Shown here in pieces: positions 28,553 to 39,128 of a stretch of 40,150 nt of DNA; the stretch's first letter is position 1, and each line of letters opens with the position of its first letter. Where the stretch lies: the NCBI GenBank assembly GCA_036480335.1, contig JAZGGH010000059.1, forward strand, positions 1 to 40,150, given 5' to 3'. Position numbers and translations under genes: made by a program. Source of the stretch: JAZGER01 sp036480335 (GTDB taxonomy: Bacteria; Pseudomonadota; Gammaproteobacteria; DSM-19610). The notes under the pieces were generated by a model, which did no database searches, was not told the DNA's origin, and saw only the letters and a list, made by a program, of their open reading frames with translations.

Positions 28553-30766
28553 TTATATCGATTTTGTTGTCGCGTTCAGGTTTTCGACAGCAAAATCTAT
28601 AAAATCAGAGGCCGGCAGTGGCTTACTATAATAATACCCTTGTATGTATTCTGCATTGACTTCCTTTAATGCGTGCAGCTCTTCCGCTGTTTCGACACCT
28701 TCTGCCACAACCGACATATTTAATGCATGCGCTACATCAATAATGCAACGCACGAGTGCCATTTTCTGTTTTGATTGATAGAAGTCGGTGATAAACGTCC
28801 GGTCGATCTTAAGCGTGTCGATTGGCAGCTCGCGCAAATAACTCAGTGAGCTGTATCCCGTGCCAAAATCATCGAGCGCGGTATGCACACCCAGCTTTCT
28901 CAATCCGGTCAATGTTTCTATCGTTGTTTCAATAGAATCAACAACACACTGTTCTGTAATTTCGATTTCCAGGGCCGATGCTGGTAAATCGTTTATCAGC
29001 AATCCTCGGCTGACCTGTTTAACGAGATCGGGTGTAAATTGTTTACCGGATATGTTGATGGCAACACGTAAATTAATTCCCTGTAATCGCCATTTGCTCG
29101 ACTGATAACAGGCTTCTTTCATGACCCATTCACTGATCGGATCGATCAGCCCAGACTCTTCAGCGAGCGGTATAAACACATCGGGTGGCACAAATCCGAG
29201 ATGAGGATCAATCCAGCGGATCAGGGCTTCAGCACCGATAATTTTTTCCGTTTTGGCGCAAATCTTCGGTTGGTAATGAAGCTGAAAGGCCTCTTGTTTG
29301 ATCGCCTGCCGAAGGGCATCTGTCAGTACTGCTCGCGCTTTCGCTTTTTCCAGAAAATCCGGTTCAAAAACGCAAACATAATCCCCAGGAGCTTTATCGT
29401 TAGCATGGTCCATGGCGATATCGGCATATTGCAGCAAATCGTCAGCGTTACCCGCATGAGCGGGATAGAATGCCACGCCTGCGGAGCCGGCTATTTCGAG
29501 CTTGTGAGGCTGTATATAAAACGGCTTTTTCAGCTGATTAACAATAAATGTCAGGTTATCGATAACGACTTGATTGTCATTCATCATCGATACAATGACA
29601 AACTCATCACCCGCAAATCGAAACAACTGATGGTCTGGTGGGATGAGTAATTGCAGCCTGTCGGCAACCTGCTGTAATAATGCGTCACCCACCATATGCC
29701 CGAGATGATCATTAATTTCCTTGAACTTGTTCAGATCAATAAAAACAACACTGACACCCTCGTCTTCTGATGCGTCAGATACCGACAGCATGCGAGTAAT
29801 TTCATCGCGTAAGGTTGTTCGATTGCGTAACTTTGTCAACGCATCATAATGCGCCTGATATTTCAGTTCGTTTTTCAACACCTGTTCTGACTGCACCATT
29901 GTATCTACAGATCTCGCCATCGCACCGATTTCATTGTCTTGCTGTAACAGCGGATGCGCAATGGCGCTGTCCCAGTCTGTCATCGTACTCGTTGCGTTTG
30001 TGAGCAATTTCAACGGCTGCATCACGCGACGTATCATGATCATACCCAGCACCGTCAGCGCCAGGATAGTTGCCAGGATCATTGCCGGATAACGCCATAA
30101 AAATTCTGAGACGGACGAAAACGCGAGCCTGGGAGAATAATATAGCGTGATCACGCCGTCCTGCGTATCAAAGATACTCGACAAAAATAAATACCAGTCA
30201 CTGCTGTGCATCACTGGATTAGTCGTTGTTAAAGGCATTGTTTTGCGACCTAATGTATCCGTGCAAAATAATGTTACCGTTTGCATAGACAAGCAGGCAA
30301 TTTGTCCAACGTCAACATACTCTTTGAGTAATCCCCAGGATTCGAAATCAAGCGTACTGACGCGCCAGAAATCATCCTCCATTGGCAAAAACATGACCAG
30401 GTTTTGATTAACAACGTGCAAGCTGTCCTTACGTGATTCAATCACGTGTCTGGCTATCGCAGGATCAAACACATTTTCAATTTCTGCCAGGCTATAGTCG
30501 ATGTACTGGATAGCATCATCGCTATGGACATATCCATTAAGCCCAGTGCCCTGTAAGTATTCTCTGACAGCGCGGATATGTGAGATCGCTAGCATACCCA
30601 TCGTTTTTGATGTCGCTTTTATTTGCAGCTCAAGCGACGCTTCCGATTGTTTTAATACATAGTGGCTCGATATTCCGGCGAGAATCAAGAGCGGAATAAT
30701 TGACGCGGCGACAAAAACAATCAGCATTTTTGTACTTAATGAGCGTTTATTGCGTGTTTTATACAT
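28553..30766 (-). CDS. Membrane-bound GGDEF-EAL protein (cyclic di-GMP)
   Basis: A 737-residue sensor: membrane helix at about 14-38, a periplasmic part to about 225, second helix at about 228-248, HAMP (about 245-300), GGDEF domain with degenerate RFAGDEF (near 382), and EAL domain with GAEALIRW (near 510), NISGKQF, EITEQ, LDDFGTGYS (near 632) and VAEGVET, which are the residues needed for phosphodiesterase activity. The AGDEF form may still make or bind c-di-GMP. The start codon overlaps the last eight bases of the giant cadherin gene, so the two are coupled and the signal protein may govern that adhesin. Confidence 0.88.
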   Translation of the reverse strand: MYKTRNKRSLSTKMLIVFVAASIIPLLILAGISSHYVLKQSEASLELQIKATSKTMGMLAISHIRAVREYLQGTGLNGYVHSDDAIQYIDYSLAEIENVFDPAIARHVIESRKDSLHVVNQNLVMFLPMEDDFWRVSTLDFESWGLLKEYVDVGQIACLSMQTVTLFCTDTLGRKTMPLTTTNPVMHSSDWYLFLSSIFDTQDGVITLYYSPRLAFSSVSEFLWRYPAMILATILALTVLGMIMIRRVMQPLKLLTNATSTMTDWDSAIAHPLLQQDNEIGAMARSVDTMVQSEQVLKNELKYQAHYDALTKLRNRTTLRDEITRMLSVSDASEDEGVSVVFIDLNKFKEINDHLGHMVGDALLQQVADRLQLLIPPDHQLFRFAGDEFVIVSMMNDNQVVIDNLTFIVNQLKKPFYIQPHKLEIAGSAGVAFYPAHAGNADDLLQYADIAMDHANDKAPGDYVCVFEPDFLEKAKARAVLTDALRQAIKQEAFQLHYQPKICAKTEKIIGAEALIRWIDPHLGFVPPDVFIPLAEESGLIDPISEWVMKEACYQSSKWRLQGINLRVAINISGKQFTPDLVKQVSRGLLINDLPASALEIEITEQCVVDSIETTIETLTGLRKLGVHTALDDFGTGYSSLSYLRELPIDTLKIDRTFITDFYQSKQKMALVRCIIDVAHALNMSVVAEGVETAEELHALKEVNAEYIQGYYYSKPLPASDFIDFAVENLNATTKSI

Positions 30767-33700
30767 CCATTTTCACCTTGTTTTTAGCTTTTATTGCCTC
30801 ATCCAACACGTCACCCACTGACTGCTGAAGATCGTCTTCAATCGCTTTCTCACGCTTAAATCGCTTCACATCCTCGGTCTCTTTTCTCACGTCATAAAGG
30901 GCAATCGGATCAAAATTACGCCACAGGGGTATGTTAGCCAGGGAGGTTGCCAACAAGGCGCCCGATCGAAAGACCCAGGCCACATAGCCCAGGGCAAAAG
31001 AATACGAAAACCCCTTAAAAATACCGGCCATGAGCTGCTCTTCCTGCATTTCTTTGTCGAAAGCCTCATCAATATCTGTCAGCATTTGATCGATCGCATC
31101 GAGTGTCTGTTTGTTCAATGAGGTGCCGGTTACAACATCCAGGTTAAGCGCTAAACTGCGATCAATGATTTGCGTTTGGTCAACCTTAACGTGCTTGACG
31201 ACGATTTCATCCGTCGTTCTTTCGATTGTTTTTGTTTCCCTGGCCATCTGCGTTGCTAGCTGTATTTTATCGGTATCGGTCTCGTTACTGATAGCATCCG
31301 CCGCTAGCGTTTCGTCTGGCGTACTGGAAGGAGGCGGGCCGTTACTTGACGTTCCGGTATCCGTAATGATCGCATCGATCAGAAAAATCACACCCGGTCC
31401 CGCGTCATCAACGGGATGACTATCGGAACGATCGGGAATGGCGACGGTATCATCATCCTCCGGCGCAGGGGGGGCTTGGTCATCCGGTATCGGCAACGGC
31501 GTTGAGGTAATATGGATGTGTTGGCTTGTCTGCAGATTCGCACCGATTTCTGTCAGATTGATTGTAATGGCATGTGCTGTGAATTGTGCGTTGAGATGAT
31601 AGGTCAACCCGGCTAACAGTGCATTCACGCGACTCATCTTGCCCTGCAAAACCATCCGCTGATCGCTCGCCTCGACAATAACCGGGTCACTAACCGAATC
31701 AATATCACCGAGTTGGAGAGTGCCATCTGTTGCGGTGAGCACAACCTGCACGAGCGTATCCTGATCATCAATGTCAATAATCACGATCGCCCTGTCCTGA
31801 TCTAAAACGATCGACTCTGTCGGATCTATGCCGCCCTGAATTTTTGATGGCGCCTGAATGATGCTGGCATCATTGATCGACAAGAGATCCAGCGTGGCGG
31901 CTGATTGAGTCGTATCCATCCCATCGCTGACAGTAAAACGTAACTGCACGTCGCTGTCATCATCCGGGGTCGACGTATACAGCCAGCTGCCGTTTTGTGT
32001 ATTTTGCAAACCGCCCTGCCCCTGACTTATCACCACCTCTGTCACGAACAGTCCATCACCTTCAATATCCGTCGCGCTCGCCAGCAACTGGGACTCGCGG
32101 ATAACCACTGCGCTGTCTTCATTTATTGCCGGTAAGATGATTGGCCCGACAATCGGCGCATCATTGACCGGCAGAATATCCAGTGACGCGGTGGCTGCTA
32201 CCGTTTCATTGCCGTCTGATACTGTAAAAGTCAGGGTGATAGCCGTATCATCATCGGGCGCAGGCGTCAGTGTCCAGCTGCCGTCCTGATGATCAATCAG
32301 TACCCCGCTGCTCGCCATTAACTGCTGTGCGGTTAATGTGCTGCTATCAATATCGGTCGCCGTCTGCAGTAAATCCGCTTGAGTGATCAACACCGCATCG
32401 CTATCTTCATTGATGGCGGGCAATGTCAGTATCGAGATAACCGGTGCATCATTGACCGGCAGAATATCCAGGGTCGCCAGTCCAGTCACCGTATCCGTGC
32501 CGTCACTGACAGTAAATTGCAATTGCACGTTGCTGTCATCATCCGGAGCCGGCGTATATAGCCAGTTACCGTTTTGTGCGTTTTGCAGATTGCCTTGTCC
32601 CTGACTTAAAATAACGGCTGTCACAAACAGGGTGTCCTCATCAATATCGCTTGCTGCCGCTAATAGGACTTGCTCGGCAATGATGACCGCCGTATCTTCC
32701 TCTGTAGGTGTTAACGTCAGTGTGGTAACAACAGGTTCATCATTGACCGGTGTTATCTGTTGTCTAGCACTGCCCTGTACGATGATCGTGCCATCCGTGA
32801 TGCCATAGGTAAACGTGATTAAGCCGTTATTATCCGCTGCCGGTGTATAGGTCCAGCTGCCATCCGGGTTAGTCATCAAAACGCCAGTGGTCGTACTCAG
32901 GTTCAACGCGGTCAGCACATCCCCGTCTTTATCCTGTGCCGACTGCAGCAACTGTGCCTGTGTGATCAGGATGGATTCGCTGTCTTCCGGCGCATCAGGC
33001 AGGACAACGATCTCTGTCGTGGGTGCATCATTGATCGGGATAATATCCAGCAAGACTGACGCACTGCTCGTATCGGTGCCATCGGTTACGGTCACCTGAA
33101 ACAGGGCATTGCCATTCACGTCTGCAGCCGGCGTATAACGCCAGCTGCCATCCAGATTATCCACCAACACCCCACTCCCACTGGTCAACGTCAAGGCAGA
33201 CACCGCCAGCGCATCGCCCTCAATGTCCGACGCGGATAACAAAAGCTGCTGCTGCGTGATCACCACAGAGCTGTCTTCATTGATGAACCCCATGGATATA
33301 TCTGGGATCACGGGCGCATCATTGACCGGGTTGATAAAAATACCCATATAGGCCAACGTCGATAAACTGCCATCGGATAAAACGTAGGAAAAAATGATAA
33401 AGCGATCATCGTCTTTTACCGGCTGAATCTCCCAGCCGTCAGCAGTGGGTATCAGGCTTTCCACCTGACCAAAGACGGCGGTAAGATCGCTCACCTGCAG
33501 TGTCGCACTGTCGGGATCGACCGCGTTGGCCAGGATGGCTGCCCGCGTGATCACAAAGGGGCCGCTGTCTTCGTCGATGGCGGGCGCCAAAAATGAATTT
33601 GACGTGGGGGCATCATTCACCGGTAAAATATCCAGGATGGTGGATATCGCAACACTCTCAATACCATCTGTCACCGTAAAACTCAGCGTTATCGTTGTAT

Positions 33701-36700
33701 CATCATTGAGTGCTGGGGTCAGCGTCCAGCTGCCATTGAGATTATCGACCAGCGTACCGCTACTGACCGAAAGGCTCTGTGCCTGCAAAACCTGACTATC
33801 AACATCCGTTGTTGTTTGCAGTAAATCGGCCTGGGTGATAATGACGGATCCACTGTCTTCATTGATGGCAGGCAATGTCAGCGGTGCAACGATCGGTGCA
33901 TCATTGATGGGTAAGATATTCAGCAGGGCTTGTGTTGATACCGTATCCGTCCCGTCACTGATCGTGACCAAAAACGTGGCCTCGCTGTCATCATTCAGAC
34001 CAGGGGTATATGACCAGGTGTTATTCACATGAGGGATGAGTTCACCGCTACCGGATGTCAGTAGCATATCCACAACTGTCAGGGTATCGCCCTCAAGGTC
34101 AGTCGCCGTCGCCAACAGCATAGATTCGGTAATGAGGACAGGCGTATCTTCATTCACCGCAGGCAGCGTGATGACACTGGCCACCGGCGCATCGTTGACC
34201 GGCAGAATATCCAGTGTCGTCGAAACAGCCACCGGATCAATGCCATCTGACACGGTAAACGTCAGTGTCATATCGGTATCATCATCGGGCGCGGGCGTCA
34301 GTGTCCAGCTACCGTCCAGATTATCCACCAGTAGGCCGCTATTCGCCGTCAAATTCTCCACACGCAAGGACGCACTGTCGACATCCGTTGCCGTTTGCAG
34401 TAAATCCGCCTGGGTGATGAGTACTGCACTGTCTTCATTAATCGCGGGCAGGGTCAGGGGGGCAACGATTGGTGCATCGTTCACCGGATCAACATTGAAC
34501 ACCGCATACGCCGGAATCGTCAAAGACCCATCGGTGATCTTATAGACAATAACAACGAAGCCCGTGTGGTTGGGGTCTATGTCAATCGACCAGGTGCCGT
34601 TGCCTGTGTCTGTCACGGTTGCCCCGGTATTAAAAAACATCGACACATCAAAGGCGGTCAGGGGATCGCCGTCCTGATCGACGGCATTTTGCAGTAGCTG
34701 CGCCTCGGTGATCATCACTGGGCCACTGTCTTCCAGGATAGCCGGCAACACCACCGCCGGGCTAATCAGTGCGCCGTTCACCGGGATAATATCCAGATAG
34801 GCCGTATTTGTTACATGGCTAATACCGTCACTGATCAGATAATCGAACGTCACATCACTGCTGTCATTGAGTCCCGGTGTATACGTAAACGTACCATCCT
34901 GGTGATCAATGAGTGTGCCATTGCCCTGGCTGATGATCAGTGCCGAGGCGGTCAGTGGCTGGTTTTCTATGTCAGACGCACCGGTCAGCAGATCTGCTTG
35001 TGAGATCAGCTGCGCGCCACTGTCTTCTGAAATGGGTGTCAGTGTCACCGGCGTTACAATGGGCGCATCGTTAACCGCCAAAAGGTTTTGTATAGCCGCC
35101 CCCTGGATGGTGGCTATCCCATCGGTAATGTCGTAGATAAATCCGATAAGGCCGGCGTAATTGTCCGCCGGTGTATACGTAAACGTGCCATCCAGGTGGT
35201 CAACCAGCGACCCGTTACCAAACGTGCTCAGGTTGCTGGCTGTCATGCTCTGTCCGTCCGCATCCTGCGCATTGGCCAGGAGCATCCCTTGCGTGATCAG
35301 GATGGGGCCAGGATCTTCTGACAAAATCGGCAGCAACACCGTACTGGCCATGGGCGCATCGTTCACCGGCAGGATATCCAGTGTTGCCACACCAATGACC
35401 GTATTGACGCCATCGGTCACGGTGAATTCAAACACAACCTGGCTGTCGTCATTCGCCTCTGGCGTGTAAGTCCAGTCACCATTTGAGTGATTTGAGTGAG
35501 CTAACGTGCCGCCGCCAGCCGTTATCACCATGGCCGTCACGGACAAACTGGTGTTATCGATATCATTTGTTAGCGCCAGCAACTGGGATTCCGTGATAAC
35601 GACGGCGGTATCTTCATCAATCGCCGGTAAGCTGATTGGCCCGACAACCGGCGCATCATTAACGGGCAGAATATCCAGTGACGCGGTGGCTGCTACCGTT
35701 TCATTGCCGTCTGATACGGTAAAAGTCAGGGTGATAGCCGTATCATCATCGGGCGCGGGCGTCAGTGTCCAGCTGCCGTCCTGATGATCAATCAGTATCC
35801 CGCTGCTCGCCATTAACTGCTGTGCGGTTAATGTGCCGCTATCAATATCGGTTGCCGTCTGCAATAAATCCGCCTGGGTGATCAGCACCGCATCGCTGTC
35901 TTCATTGATGGCTGCCAGCGTCAGCAGTGTGACCACGGGGGCATCATTAACGGGCAAGATATCGAGGGTCGCCAATCCCGTCGCTGTATCGGTGCCGTCA
36001 CTGACGGTAAACTGTAATTGCACGTCGCTGTCATCATCCGCAGCAGACGTATACAGCCATTGGCCATTGTGTGCTTGCACGCTGCCGCTGCCGGACGCCA
36101 TCACGACATCTGTCACAGATAAGGCATCGCCCTCAATGTCCGATGCATTTGTCAGCAACTCGTTGCCTGTGATCAGGCGCACTGCGTCTTCATCCACCGG
36201 TGCGAGCTGCAGCAATGCGCCTGGATCCGGCGCGTCATTCACAGCAATAATGGTCACGTCTATCTGATGCGCACGATCCAGCTTATTGTCGTTGAACAAT
36301 GTGGTGATTTCAGTATCAAGCAACGCACGTGTATAAATTTGCGCATCATCCATCTGCCCAATAAAGTTCCAGTCTGGATTGTTTCTCGCGTGCTTACCCA
36401 GGGTCGTATTGGCAGCAAAACTGTACACCAACGCAGAGGGCATGGGGTTTTCAGCCACCAGCGCATTATCCAGATAAAGCCGGTGGATACCGGTCTGTGA
36501 ATCAATGGTGTAGGCAACATGTTGCCAGCCATTGTTGACTAATGGCGTGACATAATAGATATCCTGCCAACCACTGCCATCAAAATATGCACCGCGTAAG
36601 CGGCCACCCTCAAAATCGCTATACCGCAGCACCACATTATCCCCCAGGGAGATAATCTCAGATCCCCGGTTGCCGGTGTCGGTCATATTGATCCAGGCAG

Positions 36701-37568
36701 CAACGGTGACCGAGGGAGGTTGGCCAAATACGCCATTAACAGACAGATGATCGCCGTCTGTCAATGCCCCCACAGTGCCGCGCTGATTATCAACGGCGAC
36801 AGTGACAGCTGTTGTCGCCGGATTCCCAGACAGCGGGCTGGAATCGAAACCCGGTACTGACGAATCATTGAATGCATAACGCCCCTGCAGGGTTGTCTCT
36901 GTTTGCAGTGCCGATAACTGCGCATCCTGCACCTGCAATACGATCTCAGATGGACCATTAAAATGGGTATTGGGTGTCAACGTTAACCCGTTCAGCGCCG
37001 CATTCACGTGATCAACACTACCCACAAACACCATTGAGGATGTTCCGTCACTGCCCTGGCTAAAAACCAGCCCGGTGGTCGTTGCCAGGGTTAAAAAACC
37101 GTGTTGTGTGCTCAGCGTAATCGTCAGCGGCGAACTCGGCTGGGCATCTTGCAAGACAATCGGATTACCCGTTACTTCAGAAAAAATGAGCGCTGTATCT
37201 TCCAGCACTGTGTGCGCAGCAGGCAAGATGTCATCCGGTAACGACGATGTCGCCTCAGCCTCTACGGCTGGACGGCTAATCACCACCTGCTCAATGACGG
37301 GTGTTAACGCTGGATCAACCGACGGCTCAATAAAAAACGGGGCAACCAGGCTTTCCGCCGAAAACAACAGCCGCCCTTCTAACTCATCGATCATGTCGAT
37401 CATAGGTCGGCTGGCAGGGTGCGCATGCGAGGCTTTTTGCTCACACATATTATAGAGGTGCGAACGCAGCCATTGACCCCAGGCAAACCCCTGCTGTCTT
37501 CTTACGGCATTGCCTTTGCAAGCCTTGTGATTTTCTCGCGCTTTCAGCGCTTTTTGTCTTGCCATCAT
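30759..37568 (-). CDS. Giant cadherin-repeat surface protein (2269 aa)
   Basis: The N-terminus has LEGRLLFSAE, a form of the LEPRxLFSAD motif of giant surface proteins (near residue 64). A domain at about 115-215 and a LamG-like domain (about 225-440, GWQHVAYTIDSQTG) come next. Then 15 cadherin-like repeats of about 95-100 residues, from about 443 to 1900, each starting VNDAP and containing NEDSxxxITQxxLL and FTVSDG, suggest Ca2+ binding. The C-terminus has a hydrophobic stretch (FALGYVAWVFRSGALLATSL, near 2190) and a charged tail, so it is probably membrane-anchored. No classical secretion signal is obvious. It is probably an adhesin or polysaccharide binder. Start 37568 or 37565 (MM). Confidence 0.82.
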   Translation of the reverse strand: MMARQKALKARENHKACKGNAVRRQQGFAWGQWLRSHLYNMCEQKASHAHPASRPMIDMIDELEGRLLFSAESLVAPFFIEPSVDPALTPVIEQVVISRPAVEAEATSSLPDDILPAAHTVLEDTALIFSEVTGNPIVLQDAQPSSPLTITLSTQHGFLTLATTTGLVFSQGSDGTSSMVFVGSVDHVNAALNGLTLTPNTHFNGPSEIVLQVQDAQLSALQTETTLQGRYAFNDSSVPGFDSSPLSGNPATTAVTVAVDNQRGTVGALTDGDHLSVNGVFGQPPSVTVAAWINMTDTGNRGSEIISLGDNVVLRYSDFEGGRLRGAYFDGSGWQDIYYVTPLVNNGWQHVAYTIDSQTGIHRLYLDNALVAENPMPSALVYSFAANTTLGKHARNNPDWNFIGQMDDAQIYTRALLDTEITTLFNDNKLDRAHQIDVTIIAVNDAPDPGALLQLAPVDEDAVRLITGNELLTNASDIEGDALSVTDVVMASGSGSVQAHNGQWLYTSAADDDSDVQLQFTVSDGTDTATGLATLDILPVNDAPVVTLLTLAAINEDSDAVLITQADLLQTATDIDSGTLTAQQLMASSGILIDHQDGSWTLTPAPDDDTAITLTFTVSDGNETVAATASLDILPVNDAPVVGPISLPAIDEDTAVVITESQLLALTNDIDNTSLSVTAMVITAGGGTLAHSNHSNGDWTYTPEANDDSQVVFEFTVTDGVNTVIGVATLDILPVNDAPMASTVLLPILSEDPGPILITQGMLLANAQDADGQSMTASNLSTFGNGSLVDHLDGTFTYTPADNYAGLIGFIYDITDGIATIQGAAIQNLLAVNDAPIVTPVTLTPISEDSGAQLISQADLLTGASDIENQPLTASALIISQGNGTLIDHQDGTFTYTPGLNDSSDVTFDYLISDGISHVTNTAYLDIIPVNGALISPAVVLPAILEDSGPVMITEAQLLQNAVDQDGDPLTAFDVSMFFNTGATVTDTGNGTWSIDIDPNHTGFVVIVYKITDGSLTIPAYAVFNVDPVNDAPIVAPLTLPAINEDSAVLITQADLLQTATDVDSASLRVENLTANSGLLVDNLDGSWTLTPAPDDDTDMTLTFTVSDGIDPVAVSTTLDILPVNDAPVASVITLPAVNEDTPVLITESMLLATATDLEGDTLTVVDMLLTSGSGELIPHVNNTWSYTPGLNDDSEATFLVTISDGTDTVSTQALLNILPINDAPIVAPLTLPAINEDSGSVIITQADLLQTTTDVDSQVLQAQSLSVSSGTLVDNLNGSWTLTPALNDDTTITLSFTVTDGIESVAISTILDILPVNDAPTSNSFLAPAIDEDSGPFVITRAAILANAVDPDSATLQVSDLTAVFGQVESLIPTADGWEIQPVKDDDRFIIFSYVLSDGSLSTLAYMGIFINPVNDAPVIPDISMGFINEDSSVVITQQQLLLSASDIEGDALAVSALTLTSGSGVLVDNLDGSWRYTPAADVNGNALFQVTVTDGTDTSSASVLLDIIPINDAPTTEIVVLPDAPEDSESILITQAQLLQSAQDKDGDVLTALNLSTTTGVLMTNPDGSWTYTPAADNNGLITFTYGITDGTIIVQGSARQQITPVNDEPVVTTLTLTPTEEDTAVIIAEQVLLAAASDIDEDTLFVTAVILSQGQGNLQNAQNGNWLYTPAPDDDSNVQLQFTVSDGTDTVTGLATLDILPVNDAPVISILTLPAINEDSDAVLITQADLLQTATDIDSSTLTAQQLMASSGVLIDHQDGSWTLTPAPDDDTAITLTFTVSDGNETVAATASLDILPVNDAPIVGPIILPAINEDSAVVIRESQLLASATDIEGDGLFVTEVVISQGQGGLQNTQNGSWLYTSTPDDDSDVQLRFTVSDGMDTTQSAATLDLLSINDASIIQAPSKIQGGIDPTESIVLDQDRAIVIIDIDDQDTLVQVVLTATDGTLQLGDIDSVSDPVIVEASDQRMVLQGKMSRVNALLAGLTYHLNAQFTAHAITINLTEIGANLQTSQHIHITSTPLPIPDDQAPPAPEDDDTVAIPDRSDSHPVDDAGPGVIFLIDAIITDTGTSSNGPPPSSTPDETLAADAISNETDTDKIQLATQMARETKTIERTTDEIVVKHVKVDQTQIIDRSLALNLDVVTGTSLNKQTLDAIDQMLTDIDEAFDKEMQEEQLMAGIFKGFSYSFALGYVAWVFRSGALLATSLANIPLWRNFDPIALYDVRKETEDVKRFKREKAIEDDLQQSVGDVLDEAIKAKNKVKMDV

Positions 37569-37757
37569 ACTTTCGTGATACTGACCCGTTTGCCAACAAG
37601 CCGTTTCACGGCATCCTTCATTAAATTCCTGTAATCATTGAGAATTACCCGATGATCCCCGCCATTGCGTGACTGAATCGGTTATCGTCTATCCGTTACC
37701 CTGCCAATCTGGTATACTCTTTTCCTCTCTTTTAAATACACAATAAGATATTGAACT

Positions 37758-38588
37758 ATGAAACATTTACTCACAATTACCGCTTTTTCCTTAGTCTCTG
37801 CCCTGTCATCAACCGCATCCGCAACGGTTGTCTCGACCCAATTTTTAGACTGGTCTACGTTCTTCATTACCCGCGATGGCGTCAATATCACCAACACCAT
37901 CGACTATAACGAAACCTACCAGGAGCTCATTGCGACATATGAAAACTCCTACACCGATAACTATGAGCAAAACTATCTGGCCGGCCAGGTCAGCGATAAC
38001 TGGGTTGATCCCATCAATCTCAGTTTCGATCATCCCGATGCCAATGCCTCGGTCTCGCTAAGTTCTAACGCCGCTGGTGCCACCGTCACCGCCACGACCG
38101 CCTACAACGGCAGTATGTTCGGTGAAGCGCGGCGCGAGCTCGATTTCGTCGTGCCGGCCAGCGGGCTGTATGCCATCGGTATCGATGCCGATTTGCATGC
38201 CGAGGCCAACAGTGTCAATACAGAAATCACCGGCCAATACAGCATATTTTCCACCACGAGCTTTCGCCTCGAATACGTCATCAACGGCGCCCTCAACAAC
38301 AACACGGACGGCAGCTTTGTCTTCACCGAAGATGAAGGTGTTGATGTCGATAACAGTTTTGGCGTCCTTGACACCACCTACAGCGCCCTGATCGATACCA
38401 CGTTTGGCGGTAATCCTGTGTATTTCAATGCCGGTGATACCGTCACCCTGCTCTTTCATCAGGATTTTTCCTTGCGCAGTTCGAATAACACCACCCCGGT
38501 TCCGTCTCCCGTGCCCTTGCCTGGTGGTATGCTGCTCCTGATCAGTGGTCTGGCAGGGCTTGTGCGCATCCGGCGCTCAGCCGCCTGA
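37758..38588 (+). CDS. Exported protein with PEP-CTERM-like sorting tail
   Basis: A 276-residue protein: signal peptide (KHLLTITAFSLVSALSSTAS), a Thr/Asn/Ser-rich beta-sandwich-like body, and a C-terminus VPLPGGMLLLISGLAGLVRI followed by RRSAA. The last part is the VPLP form of the PEP-CTERM signal: motif, membrane helix and basic end, normally processed by exosortase. No exosortase gene is in the window. GC content is clearly higher than in the surroundings. A possible -10 box, TATACT, lies at 37713-37718. Confidence 0.8.
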   Translation: MKHLLTITAFSLVSALSSTASATVVSTQFLDWSTFFITRDGVNITNTIDYNETYQELIATYENSYTDNYEQNYLAGQVSDNWVDPINLSFDHPDANASVSLSSNAAGATVTATTAYNGSMFGEARRELDFVVPASGLYAIGIDADLHAEANSVNTEITGQYSIFSTTSFRLEYVINGALNNNTDGSFVFTEDEGVDVDNSFGVLDTTYSALIDTTFGGNPVYFNAGDTVTLLFHQDFSLRSSNNTTPVPSPVPLPGGMLLLISGLAGLVRIRRSAA

Positions 38589-38630
38589 TATCGCCCAGCA
38601 ATCTCTCCAGGGACACGTGAACACGGACGC

Positions 38631-39083
38631 TCAATAATCCCGCCCTACCCCGATGTATTGCCCGTTATTCGCGCGCACTACATCATCCTGGCTCTTTACG
38701 TTTGCAAGCGATAGATTGCTATTCCCATCCTTGCCTTTTGAATACAAATCATAATCCGTATTGAGCGGGCGCATTGACCGGTCAACGCGAGGCCGGGCGC
38801 CGCGATTGCCATCAATGCGCAGATATTCATAGCGCTTCTCCCAGGGGTCTTTCTTTCCCTGGCGCTTTATCTCAGTAAGACTATCCGGCAACTGCCCGAC
38901 GATCACGGTATAGCGCTCAATCGCCGCGATAAGCACGCCGATATCGGAGGCGGAATTGCCATTGTCCACGGCGTCCCTGCTGTCCTGATAACTCGGATAC
39001 GCAATCATGGCCAACAGGCCAATAATGGCCACCACGATCATTAATTCGATCAAGGTAAAGCCGTTTTTTTTATTCATATGCAT
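38631..39083 (-). CDS. GspG-like pseudopilin
   Basis: About 150 residues: prepilin signal NKKNGFTLIELMIVVAIIGL, then IAAIERYTVIVGQLPDSL, DPWEKRYEYL and a DYDLYSKGKDG end, the calcium-site region of type II secretion major pseudopilins (GspG: DPWGxPYQY ... YSxGADG). Start ATG 39083 (AGGAG four bases before) or 39077. It lies 46 bases after a pilin gene on the same strand, so the two may be an operon. Confidence 0.8.
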   Translation of the reverse strand: MHMNKKNGFTLIELMIVVAIIGLLAMIAYPSYQDSRDAVDNGNSASDIGVLIAAIERYTVIVGQLPDSLTEIKRQGKKDPWEKRYEYLRIDGNRGARPRVDRSMRPLNTDYDLYSKGKDGNSNLSLANVKSQDDVVRANNGQYIGVGRDY

Positions 39084-39128
39084 TCTGCTCCTTCCCTTAC
39101 TGGTTTTTTTGTCGAATAAAGTCATTGG

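Noticed and set aside
31111..37455. Many plus-strand ORFs inside the cadherin gene
   Set aside because: They repeat with the cadherin units and show Ser/Thr/Val-rich antisense composition; no RBS.
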